NCBI RefSeq assembly: GCF_032397745.1
Contig: NZ_CP135921.1
Location: 5,072,501-5,136,500 of the forward strand
Source of the DNA: Bradyrhizobium prioriisuperbiae
GTDB taxonomy: Bacteria; Pseudomonadota; Alphaproteobacteria; Rhizobiales; Xanthobacteraceae
Direction: 5' to 3'
DNA length: 64,000 nt
The translations under genes and the position numbers were made by a program. Within the stretch, counting starts at the first letter, position 1. Every line of letters starts with the position of its first letter. Below are positions 44,991 to 53,234 of the stretch, piece after piece. The notes beneath the pieces are model-generated. The model was not told the origin of the DNA. It ran no database searches and saw only the letters and a program-made list of their open reading frames with translations.

Positions 44991-46771
44991 TGGCGCGCTG
45001 GATCAGACAGCATCACCGCTGGATCGAAATCGGGGCCGCACTCGTTGTGCTCACGCTGCCGTTCAGCGGGCTGGTTTCCGATTTCTGGGTGGCGCTGCTG
45101 AACGATATCGGCATCGCCAGCCTGGTGGCGCTGGGGCTGGTCATTCTCACCGGGGTCGGCGGCATGACCTCGTTCGGGCAGGCGGCTTTTGTCGGCTTCG
45201 GCGCCTACACCAGCGCGGTGCTGACGGTGCATCTCGGTCTCTCGCCCTGGCTGACGCTGCCGATTGCGGTGGCCGTCACCATGGCCTGCGCGCTCTTGAT
45301 CGGCGCCGTCACGGTGCGGCTGTCGGGACATTACCTGCCGCTCGGCACCATCGCCTGGGGCATCTCGTTTTTCTATCTGTTCGGCAATGTCGAATGGCTG
45401 GGCGGCCATGACGGGCTGTCCGGTATCCCGCCACTGCGCATCGGCGCTCACGCGCTGACCGGCGCGAAGGATTATTTTGTCGTCGTCTTTGTCGCGCTGC
45501 TGCTGGCCATCGTGGCCACGCGCAACCTGCTACGCGGGCGGATGGGCCGCGCAATCCGCGCATTGCGCGACGATTCGCTGGCGGGTGAAGCGTTCGGCAT
45601 TCATCCTGCAGCCGTGAAGCTCGCCGTGTTTTTGTATGCGGCGATGCTCGCGGGGCTTGCCGGCTGGCTTTATGCTCACTTCCAGCGCTCGGTGTCGCCG
45701 GGGCCGTTTGGCATCACTGCGGGTACCGAATATCTGCTGATGGCGGTGCTCGGCGGCGCCGGCCGGATTTATGGCGCGGTGCTGGGCGCCGCATTGGTGA
45801 TCCTGCTGCGCGATCAGTTGCAGTCATGGCTGCCGCTGGTCATCGGCAGCACGGGCAATTTCGAGACCATCATTTTCGGCGCGGTGCTGGTGCTGTTGCT
45901 GCGCACCGCCAGCGAAGGCCTGTGGACCAGGCTGGCCGGCGCGCAGGCTCCGCCGGATTTCGGCACGCCGTCCGGTGTCGTCACCGCGTCACGCCGCGAA
46001 CGGCCGGAGCGTGATGCGCCGCTGCTCGAGGTCCGCGACCTGCGCAAGGCGTTCGGTGGCCTGATCGCCGTCAACGATGTGTCATTCGCGGTGCCGGCCG
46101 GGCGCATCGTCGGGCTGATCGGCCCGAACGGCGCTGGCAAAAGCACCAGCTTCAACCTGATCACCGGCGTGCTGGTGCCGAGCGCTGGCGAGGTGCTGTT
46201 TCGGGGGTATGAGGTTGGCGCACACACGCCGCAGCAGATGGCGCGACTTGGCGTGGGACGTTCGTTCCAGCATGCCGCCGTGGTGCCCGACATGAGCGTG
46301 GTCGAGAACGTCATGCTCGGCGCGCATCTGCGTGGCCGCGCGTCGATGCTGCGTGCCGTCCTCGGCCTTGATCGCAAGGAGGAGATCGTCCTGTTCGAAA
46401 CCGCGTCGCGCCAGTTGGAGCGCACCGGGCTCGCCGAGATTGCGCTGGCGCCGGTCGGTACGCTGTCGCTGGGCCAATTGCGGCTGTTGGAAATCGCCCG
46501 CGCGTTGGCGCTCGATCCGCTGGTGCTGCTGCTGGACGAGCCGGTCGCGGGCCTGCGTGTCGGTGAGAAGAAGGCTTTGGCGCGGCTGCTGCGCGAGTTG
46601 CGGCAGGAGGGCATCAGCGTGCTGCTGGTCGAGCACGACATGGATTTTGTCATGAGCCTCGCCGACCATCTCGTGGTGCTGGACTTCGGCACCCGGATCG
46701 CGGAGGGCGACGCGCCATCGGTGCGCGACAACCCGCGCGTGGTCGAGGCCTATCTCGGAGGCGTCGAATGA
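44990..46771 (+). CDS. Fused ABC permease and ATPase (LivM-LivG)
   Basis: 593 residues. Residues 1 to about 310 are a LivM permease (GVGGMTSFGQAAFVGFGAYT, ALRDDSLAGEAFGIHPAAVK, LMAVLGGAGRIYGAVLGAA). A short linker (about 315-345) leads to an ATPase with Walker A GPNGAGKST near 377, the variant signature LSLGQLRLLEIARAL, Walker B VLLLDEPVAG and switch VEHDMDF. The two activities are separate genes in most such transporters. No stop or frame change lies between them, so the fusion is genuine. The stop overlaps the next start (ATGA). Confidence 0.92.
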   Translation: MARWIRQHHRWIEIGAALVVLTLPFSGLVSDFWVALLNDIGIASLVALGLVILTGVGGMTSFGQAAFVGFGAYTSAVLTVHLGLSPWLTLPIAVAVTMACALLIGAVTVRLSGHYLPLGTIAWGISFFYLFGNVEWLGGHDGLSGIPPLRIGAHALTGAKDYFVVVFVALLLAIVATRNLLRGRMGRAIRALRDDSLAGEAFGIHPAAVKLAVFLYAAMLAGLAGWLYAHFQRSVSPGPFGITAGTEYLLMAVLGGAGRIYGAVLGAALVILLRDQLQSWLPLVIGSTGNFETIIFGAVLVLLLRTASEGLWTRLAGAQAPPDFGTPSGVVTASRRERPERDAPLLEVRDLRKAFGGLIAVNDVSFAVPAGRIVGLIGPNGAGKSTSFNLITGVLVPSAGEVLFRGYEVGAHTPQQMARLGVGRSFQHAAVVPDMSVVENVMLGAHLRGRASMLRAVLGLDRKEEIVLFETASRQLERTGLAEIALAPVGTLSLGQLRLLEIARALALDPLVLLLDEPVAGLRVGEKKALARLLRELRQEGISVLLVEHDMDFVMSLADHLVVLDFGTRIAEGDAPSVRDNPRVVEAYLGGVE

Positions 46772-47493
46772 CGGCGCCGCTGCTCCATGTCGACGATCTC
46801 AGGGTGTCCTATGGTCATGTCGAGGTCGTGAACGGTGTCTCGCTCGGCATCGCCAAGGGCGGCCTGGTCACCGTGATCGGCGCCAACGGCGCCGGCAAGA
46901 CCACGCTGCTCAACGCCCTGATCGGGTTGATCCCGAGCCGGGGCGCGATTGATTTCAACGGCGAGCCGGCTGCGATACTGCCGTTGGAGCAGCGGGTCAA
47001 ACGCGGCATCGGCCTCGTACCGGAACGCCGCGAGCTGTTCGCCGACATGAGTGTCGAGGACAATTTGCTGCTCGGCGGTTTCCGCCGTTCGCGCGCGGAA
47101 CGCGCCGAGACGCTGGCCTCGGTGCTGGAGCGGTTTCCGCGGCTGCGCGAACGTCACCGGCAGTTGGCCGGCACGCTCTCCGGCGGCGAGCGGCAGATGC
47201 TGGCGATGGGGCGCGCATTGATGGCGCGGCCAAAGCTGCTGATGCTGGATGAACCCAGCCTCGGGCTCGCGCCGCGCATCATCCGCGATGTGTTCGAGAT
47301 CCTGGTGGGCCTGCGCGAGGCCGGCGTCTCCATTCTGCTGATCGAGCAGAACGCGCGTTCGGCGCTCAGGATCGCTGACTACGCCTATGTGATGGAGCTG
47401 GGGCGCATCACTGCGCAGGGGACGCCGGCGCAAATCTCGGAGGATGCCCAACTGGTTGAGAGTTATCTCGGGTTCGGCAAAAACGCTTACTGA
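46768..47493 (+). CDS. ABC transporter ATPase (LivF-like)
   Basis: 241 residues. Walker A GANGAGKTT near 36, LVPERRELFADMSVEDNLLL, signature LSGGERQMLAMGRAL, Walker B LLMLDEPSLGLAPRI and IEQNAR. It is the second ATPase of the transporter, coupled by a 4-base overlap. A 19-base near-repeat covers its last codons and the gap (47482-47500 and 47501-47519, 16 of 19 identical), so the first copy contains the stop codon. Confidence 0.93.
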   Translation: MTAPLLHVDDLRVSYGHVEVVNGVSLGIAKGGLVTVIGANGAGKTTLLNALIGLIPSRGAIDFNGEPAAILPLEQRVKRGIGLVPERRELFADMSVEDNLLLGGFRRSRAERAETLASVLERFPRLRERHRQLAGTLSGGERQMLAMGRALMARPKLLMLDEPSLGLAPRIIRDVFEILVGLREAGVSILLIEQNARSALRIADYAYVMELGRITAQGTPAQISEDAQLVESYLGFGKNAY

Positions 47494-47534
47494 ACAAAAG
47501 AACGCTTATTGAATAAAAACAGGGGAGGAGATCG

Positions 47535-48683
47535 ATGCGTCAATTTCTAGGAACAAGCCTGCTGGCGGCAGCGCTGCTGCTCGCTACTGGTCAGGCCCAC
47601 GCAGACATCAAGGTCGGGGTCACCGTCAGTGCATCCGGGCCGGGCGCCGCGCTCGGGCAACCGCAGATGAAGGCCGTGGCCGCGCTGCCAAGGGAGATCG
47701 GCGGCGAGAAGGTCACCTATATCGCGCTCGATGACGAGTCCGATCCGACCAAGGCGGCGCAGAATGCGCGCAAGCTGGTGCTGGATGAAAAGGTCGACGT
47801 GCTGCTGGGCTCGTCGCTGACGCCGGTGTCGCTGCCGCTGCTGGACATCGCCGCCGAGAGCAAGACGCCGCTGCTGGCCATGGCGGCCTCAAACATCCTG
47901 GTTCAGCCGGTGGACGACAAACGCAAGTGGGTGTTCAAGGTGGTGCCAAACGACGACATCATGGCCACAGCGATGCTCACTTATATTGCCAAGACCGGTG
48001 CCAAAACCATCGCCTTCATCGGCGTGTCCGACGCTTACGGCGAGGGCTACTACAAGGTGTTGGCGGAGCTGGCGCCGAAACTCGGGCTCAGTATCGCCGG
48101 CAAGGAGGTCTATGCCCGCAGCGATGCCAGCGTCACTGGGCAGGTGCTGAAGACCCTGGCGTCGAAGCCCGATGCGGTCTTTATCGCCTCAGCCGGCACA
48201 CCCGCGGTGCTGCCGCAGAAGGCGTTGCGCGAGCGTGGCTACAAGGGACCCATCTACCAGACCCACGGCGTCGCCACCGATGATTTCATCAAGCTCGGCG
48301 GCAAGGATGTCGAAGGCGCGATTTTTGCCGGCGAAGCCTATACCGTGGCGGACGATCTCGAAGCCAATGATCCGTTCCGGAAGGTGACCGCGGCTTACAT
48401 CGAGGCCTATCGCGCCAGCCAGAACCAGCCGCCGGTGATCTTCGGCGCGCATGTGTTCGATTCCATGCAACTGGTGGCGAAGGCGCTGCCGGCGGCGCTG
48501 AAGGCCGGCAAGCCCGGCACGGCCGAATTCCGTAGCGCGCTGCGCGACGGCATCGAGCAGACCAAGGATGTCTATCTGAACAACGGCCTCGCCAACATGA
48601 GCCCGACCGACCACAACGGTTATGATCAGCGTTCGGCATTCATCATCAAGGTTGAGGGCGGCAAGTTCAGGCTGGTGAAATAA
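47535..48683 (+). CDS. ABC transporter substrate-binding protein (type-1 periplasmic fold)
   Basis: 382 residues with signal peptide MRQFLGTSLLAAALLLATGQAHA (shown split: cleavage near residue 24). Family blocks are IKVGVTVSASGPGAALGQP, DDESDPTKAAQNARKLV, VLLGSSLTPVSLPLLDIA and FIGVSDAYGEGYYKVL. GGGGAGGAG precedes the ATG. It is the last gene of the LuxR-adjacent operon and sets substrate specificity; LivK-like proteins bind branched-chain amino acids, aromatic acids or amides, and the ligand here is open. Confidence 0.9.
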   Translation: MRQFLGTSLLAAALLLATGQAHADIKVGVTVSASGPGAALGQPQMKAVAALPREIGGEKVTYIALDDESDPTKAAQNARKLVLDEKVDVLLGSSLTPVSLPLLDIAAESKTPLLAMAASNILVQPVDDKRKWVFKVVPNDDIMATAMLTYIAKTGAKTIAFIGVSDAYGEGYYKVLAELAPKLGLSIAGKEVYARSDASVTGQVLKTLASKPDAVFIASAGTPAVLPQKALRERGYKGPIYQTHGVATDDFIKLGGKDVEGAIFAGEAYTVADDLEANDPFRKVTAAYIEAYRASQNQPPVIFGAHVFDSMQLVAKALPAALKAGKPGTAEFRSALRDGIEQTKDVYLNNGLANMSPTDHNGYDQRSAFIIKVEGGKFRLVK

Positions 48684-48725
48684 GCGGACGATAACGCGAA
48701 CCGGTCCATGGCGGCTGCGGCATTG

Positions 48726-50078
48726 TCACGCCGCGGAATGAGCCGCCGTGGACTTCATTGATGGGGCGGTCTCCGTGCCGAGACGCCACGCCGTGCCACC
48801 CGCGATGCCCACCGCGAGCACATAGATCCAGCCCTGGTAGAAATCGAGCAGGTGGGAATTGAACAGCGAACTGACGATGTTCTGCACCACCGCCAGCGCG
48901 CCCAGCCAGCCGACGAATCCGGTGTGGCGGAACAGCAGCAGATGAGAGATCCACATCGCGTAGAGGGCGAAACAGCCGATCAGGCCCCATTGCACCGCGA
49001 TAGCGAGTGTCTGGTTGTGCGGATTGCCGATCACGATTGCGGAGAGCCCGGTCTTGCCCACCGCGTCGCGCTCGAACATGGTTTTGATCGATCCTGTGCC
49101 GTGCCCCCAGAGCGGTGAGGATTGAAAGAAGGTGATGGACTTCTGCCAGAACTCCAGCCGGGCCGCGACCGAGACATTGGCATCGACGGCCACCTTGGTT
49201 TCATACGCGTCATACTCGCTGAAGATCTTCGAGACCTTCAGCCGCAGATTGGGCGAGGCCACTCCAATTCCGGCGCCGACCAGCGCGCACGCCAGCAATG
49301 CGACGAGGAGTTTCCTGCCGCTGAGATAACGCGCGATCAGCATCAGCAGCATCACCGGCAGGTACAAAAACGCGGTGCGCGCCACATTGATGAAGGCGAG
49401 ATTGATCAGGAACGCAGCCGCGATCGCGATGAAGGCGATCGCCCATGATTTTCGGTTTCGGTTGAAGGCCTCGATCGCGAGGCCGGTAAGCCAGATGGCG
49501 CACAGCGCAAAGGCCTGGCTCTGGTCGATGTAGTTCTTCACCGGCACGCCGGGCTGATCGACCTTCATGGTGATGGCGAGTGTCGGCGACACGAACACCA
49601 GGAACGAATAGATCATCAGTACGACATTGGAGGCCACGAACGCCGTGAGGATCCATTTGGCGCGGGGCGATTCCCGGTAGTGATAGAACAGCAGCGGAAT
49701 CAGCAGGAGTTTCGCGAGCTGGTCGGCGCCATGCAGCCGGTCGCGCATCGGAACACCGGTCGCCCAGGCCATGCCGACCACGGCGAGCAGAAACAATGCG
49801 ATAGGCAGCAGGCAGGCCGGACGGTTCACTGCCGCCCAGAGCGGGCGAGGACGAACGGTCACCAGAAGCGCGGGCACCGCCGTGATCGCCAGACCCGAGG
49901 CGAGGGCTGTCGACCACGGCAGAAACAATACCAGCAGCACCACCAGGATGTCGACGGAGAGTTGCCGCGCCCGATGCCCGAGATGCGCGTCGGGCCCGCG
50001 CCAGATGTAAGCTGCTTTGACCCAGGTCTTGGTCGCAGCCCACACGTCAGGGGCGGGCGGAGTTTTTGCGGTCAGCAT
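48726..50078 (-). CDS. O-antigen ligase/polymerase-like membrane protein
   Basis: 450 residues with about ten to twelve hydrophobic helices and one large periplasmic loop (about 265-360). The loop carries the Wzy_C-type pattern, ending in SSPLWGHGTGSIKTMF and IGNPHNQTLAIAVQWGLIG. These enzymes join or polymerise surface polysaccharides on the outer face of the inner membrane. No other polysaccharide gene lies beside it, so the exact role (O-antigen ligase, exopolysaccharide polymerase or protein glycosylation) is open. It converges with the transporter operon 42 bases away. Confidence 0.82.
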   Translation of the reverse strand: MLTAKTPPAPDVWAATKTWVKAAYIWRGPDAHLGHRARQLSVDILVVLLVLFLPWSTALASGLAITAVPALLVTVRPRPLWAAVNRPACLLPIALFLLAVVGMAWATGVPMRDRLHGADQLAKLLLIPLLFYHYRESPRAKWILTAFVASNVVLMIYSFLVFVSPTLAITMKVDQPGVPVKNYIDQSQAFALCAIWLTGLAIEAFNRNRKSWAIAFIAIAAAFLINLAFINVARTAFLYLPVMLLMLIARYLSGRKLLVALLACALVGAGIGVASPNLRLKVSKIFSEYDAYETKVAVDANVSVAARLEFWQKSITFFQSSPLWGHGTGSIKTMFERDAVGKTGLSAIVIGNPHNQTLAIAVQWGLIGCFALYAMWISHLLLFRHTGFVGWLGALAVVQNIVSSLFNSHLLDFYQGWIYVLAVGIAGGTAWRLGTETAPSMKSTAAHSAA

Positions 50079-50282
50079 CGTCGGGGGCTCTGGTCGGGAG
50101 ACGAACGATCGGCGGTCTGCCGGTGCAACACAAGTTACAGCACGGCCATATCACCGCTTACGCAGAAGCGCCAACGCCTCGGCAATTGGATAATGCGCGA
50201 AGCTGCACGACGAGGCGGCATCGCGACGAGGTCGGGGGACGGGGGGACGGCGACGAGGTCGCCGATCGGCAGGCGAGAAAGA

Positions 50283-50555
50283 TCAGACCGGAACCATGAA
50301 TTCGAGGCCGACGATGGATTCGTCGCGCCACACCAGGCGGCAGCGGGTGATCTTTCGCACGTCCTTGGAGAAGGCGACGCTCGGCTTGCCGTTGATCGGG
50401 TGGGGTTCGTGGACCTTGATCTCGGCGCGCCCATTGGACAGATCGAGCACCGCGCTGCGCTTGGCCGATCCGCCCTTGAGGGTCATCCACGCGTCATGCG
50501 GCGTCGCTTTGCGTTTCTTCGGTGTTTCTTTGAGGGATGGTTTGCGGGCGGGCAT
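50283..50555 (-). CDS. Small PilZ-domain protein
   Basis: 90 residues. A basic N-terminus (ARKPSLKETPKKRK) precedes a PilZ-like core with KRSAVLDLSNGRAEIKV, which contains the D-x-S-x-x-G cyclic-di-GMP motif, and CRLVWRDESIVGLEFM at the end. The upstream Arg pair of the full motif is not obvious, so nucleotide binding is uncertain. GGAGA lies 7 bases before the ATG. It is isolated, with 204 bases on each side in which I see no genes. Confidence 0.75.
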   Translation of the reverse strand: MPARKPSLKETPKKRKATPHDAWMTLKGGSAKRSAVLDLSNGRAEIKVHEPHPINGKPSVAFSKDVRKITRCRLVWRDESIVGLEFMVPV

Positions 50556-50759
50556 GCGGGAGTCTCCAATTGCTGCGGCCTTCTCCTAGCCGACAACACT
50601 TTCAGAAAATTTGAGGCAAATGCGGAGATCGGGAGTAAGCAGTTTACGTTTCGCTAACCATGTCTTTGCGGCGTGGCAATGGCGCTGGAGAGTTCTGCAC
50701 CGCTATGACGTCGTCGGAAAATACGTATCACAGGGAGGCAAGCGCCTACTCGTTGCGGA

Positions 50760-51200
50760 TTAACTCACTGGTTTCGGGGGCGGTTTTCGTTTGACAGGAC
50801 GCGCTGCCGGGGGCCGCGCGATCGGCTGCATCGTGACGATGACCGGGTTGGGTTTGTGGTCGAGCGCAGCGCCGCTGGCGCCGTCGACAATCATCCCGAC
50901 GCCGCCGCCGATTAAAATATTTCCGGCGAAGCCGACCGCGCCGTTCGAGGCAATCTCTTTCGACAGGTTGACCACCTGCGGCTCATATCCGTCCTTGTTG
51001 AAAGTGATGCTGATCTCGTCGCTGCGTTTGACCTTGATCGAACACGGCGTCACGCACGGCGCCGGATAGCTGGACCCCGAAACGACAGCATCCGCCCCTG
51101 ATGGCGTTGATGAAATCGCGATCTGCTCTTCCCAGCCTCGCGTCACGGAGGCACAGCCGGCGCATGATATCGCCAGCAGACAAGCTGCTAAAATTCGCAT
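50760..51200 (-). CDS. PEGA-domain lipoprotein
   Basis: 146 residues from ATG 51200. The lipobox LLAISCAGC lipidates Cys near residue 15. The mature part has a PEGA-like carbohydrate/surface-associated motif (ISSTPSGADAVVSGSSYPAP, FNKDGYEPQVVNL) with a Cys pair (APCVTPC), a Gly-rich stretch (GFAGNILIGGGVGMIVDGAS) and a Pro-rich basic tail. It is probably anchored in the outer membrane. The role is unknown. It points away from the formate dehydrogenase promoter. Confidence 0.75.
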   Translation of the reverse strand: MRILAACLLAISCAGCASVTRGWEEQIAISSTPSGADAVVSGSSYPAPCVTPCSIKVKRSDEISITFNKDGYEPQVVNLSKEIASNGAVGFAGNILIGGGVGMIVDGASGAALDHKPNPVIVTMQPIARPPAARPVKRKPPPKPVS

Positions 51201-51438
51201 TTTTGAAAACTCCCCAGACCCGGGTCCAATCCAAGCGCAACCGGGGCGCGCGGACAAGGGTATTTACGTCCGGGCAGCGAATTCTGCTGTGTCCCGGGTC
51301 CGGACCTGAAGCTCGGGCATGGGACATTTCCGCGGCCTGTCCGGCAGGCTAAACGGGCATAATCTCTAGACAATAAAGCGCACTGGCTTCCGCTCGCTGC
51401 CGGGTGGATGATGGGTGGGCGCGAAGAAAAAAGCGTTC

Positions 51439-51467
51439 TTGGCATCTGGCATGCCAAAGATTAGAAT
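51439..51467 (+). promoter_or_regulatory. fds operon promoter with overlapping inverted repeat
   Basis: TTGGCA (51439-51444), 17 bases, TAGAAT (51462-51467): a good sigma-70 promoter whose start would fall near 51474, 27 bases before fdsB. The inverted repeat TTGGCAT-CTGGC-ATGCCAA (51439-51457) fills the -35 and spacer. It fits a regulator site of the LysR T-N11-A type. Confidence 0.6.
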
Positions 51468-51500
51468 TGTTCTAGGGAACCCGGAAACGAGCGATTCTTA

Positions 51501-53234
51501 ATGAGCAGCAATCACAGCCAGAAGGACCTGCAAAAGGTCCGTCCGTTCGAGCACCCGGGCGAGGGGCGCCGCCGGGCCAAGGCGACCCCGAAGGGGCGTC
51601 AGGTCGATCCCGATGCGGGGCATGAGATTGCCGAGCTGCTTGGTGACCGGCCGCGGCGCCGCGATCTGCTGATCGAACACCTGCACCTGATCCAGGACAC
51701 CTACAAACAGATCTCCGCGGCGCATCTTGCGGCGCTGGCCGATGAGATGAAGCTCGCCTTCTCCGAGGTGTTCGAGACGGCGACATTCTATGCGCACTTC
51801 GATGTGGTGAAGGAGGGCGATCGCGCCATTCCGCCGCTCACCATCCGGGTCTGCGATTCACTCACCTGTGCGATGTTCGGCGCCGAGCAGTTGCTGCATG
51901 AACTGCAGAACACGGCGGGTCCCGAGGTCCGCGTCGTGCGCGCGCCCTGTGTCGGCCGCTGCGACACCGCGCCGGCGGTCGAGGTCGGCCATAACTTCGT
52001 CGACCATGCCACCGTCGACAGCGTGCTTGCGACAGCGAAGCGTGGTGACACCCATGCGCATCTGCCCGCTTATGTCGACTACGATGCCTACATTGCCAAT
52101 GGCGGTTACAAGTTGCTTGAGCGCCTGCGCTCCGGCGCGCTCAGCCGCGATGACGTGCTGAAAGTGCTCGACGATGCGAGCTTGCGCGGGCTTGGCGGCG
52201 CCGGTTTTCCCACCGGGCGCAAATGGCGTGCGGTGCTCGGCGAACCCGGGCCGCGGCTGATGGCCATCAATGGCGACGAGGGAGAGCCCGGCACCTTCAA
52301 GGATCGTTATTATCTCGAAACCGATCCGCATCGTTTCATCGAGGGCATGCTGATCGGCGCGCACATGGTCGAGGCGGGCGAGGTCTACATCTATCTGCGC
52401 GACGAATATCCGGCGGCGCGTGCCATCCTTGAAACCGAGATCGCGAAAGTTCAAAGTGATTTTGCCGGCGGCCCGGTGCTGCACATGCGTCGCGGCGCCG
52501 GCGCCTATATCTGCGGCGAGGAATCCTCGCTGCTGGAAAGCATCGAAGGCAAGCGCGGCCTGCCGCGGCACAAGCCGCCGTATCCCTTCCAGGTCGGGCT
52601 GTTCGGCCTGCCGACCCTGATCAACAACATCGAGACGTTGTGGTGGGTCCGCGACATCGTCGAGAAGGGTGGCGCGTGGTGGACATCCCACGGCCGCAAC
52701 GAGCGCCATGGGCTGCGCAGCTATTCGGTGTCGGGCCGCGTCAAGAATCCAGGCATGAAGCTCGCGCCAGCCGGCGTCACCGTGCGCGAACTGATCGATG
52801 AATTCTGCGGCGGCATGGCAGACGGTCATACGTTCCGCGCCTATCTGCCGGGCGGCGCATCCGGCGGCATCCTGCCGGCATCGATGGACGACATTCCGCT
52901 CGATTTCGGCACGCTGGAGAAATACGGCTGCTTCATCGGTTCTGCCGCTGTCGTCATCCTGTCCGATCAGGACGACGTGAAGGGCGCGGCACTGAACCTG
53001 ATGAAGTTCTTCGAGGACGAGAGCTGCGGCCAGTGCACGCCCTGCCGGGCCGGAACCCAGAAGGCGGCGCTGTTGATGGAACAGCGGGTCTGGAACCGCG
53101 ATCTGCTCAACGAATTGAGCCAGACGATGCGCGATGCCTCGATCTGCGGGCTCGGCCAGGCCGCTTCGAACCCGCTGACATCCGTCATCAAATACTTTCC
53201 TGATGAGTTCATGCCCAAGGAAGCTGCGGAATGA
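51501..53234 (+). CDS. fdsB: NAD-dependent formate dehydrogenase, fused gamma-beta subunit (FdsG-FdsB)
   Basis: 577 residues. The first 160 are NuoE-like, with the [2Fe-2S] ligands in CDSLTCAMFG and APCVGRCDTAP. From about 180 it is NuoF-like: FMN/NADH motifs GLGGAGFPTGRKW (about 230) and INGDEGEPGTFKDRY, RRGAGAYICGEESSLLESIE, and the [4Fe-4S] motif SCGQCTPCRAGT (about 507). FdsG and FdsB are separate in the Cupriavidus and Rhodobacter enzymes as I recall; here they are one protein. It passes electrons from FdsA to NAD. The stop overlaps the fdsA start (ATGA). Confidence 0.93.
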   Translation: MSSNHSQKDLQKVRPFEHPGEGRRRAKATPKGRQVDPDAGHEIAELLGDRPRRRDLLIEHLHLIQDTYKQISAAHLAALADEMKLAFSEVFETATFYAHFDVVKEGDRAIPPLTIRVCDSLTCAMFGAEQLLHELQNTAGPEVRVVRAPCVGRCDTAPAVEVGHNFVDHATVDSVLATAKRGDTHAHLPAYVDYDAYIANGGYKLLERLRSGALSRDDVLKVLDDASLRGLGGAGFPTGRKWRAVLGEPGPRLMAINGDEGEPGTFKDRYYLETDPHRFIEGMLIGAHMVEAGEVYIYLRDEYPAARAILETEIAKVQSDFAGGPVLHMRRGAGAYICGEESSLLESIEGKRGLPRHKPPYPFQVGLFGLPTLINNIETLWWVRDIVEKGGAWWTSHGRNERHGLRSYSVSGRVKNPGMKLAPAGVTVRELIDEFCGGMADGHTFRAYLPGGASGGILPASMDDIPLDFGTLEKYGCFIGSAAVVILSDQDDVKGAALNLMKFFEDESCGQCTPCRAGTQKAALLMEQRVWNRDLLNELSQTMRDASICGLGQAASNPLTSVIKYFPDEFMPKEAAE

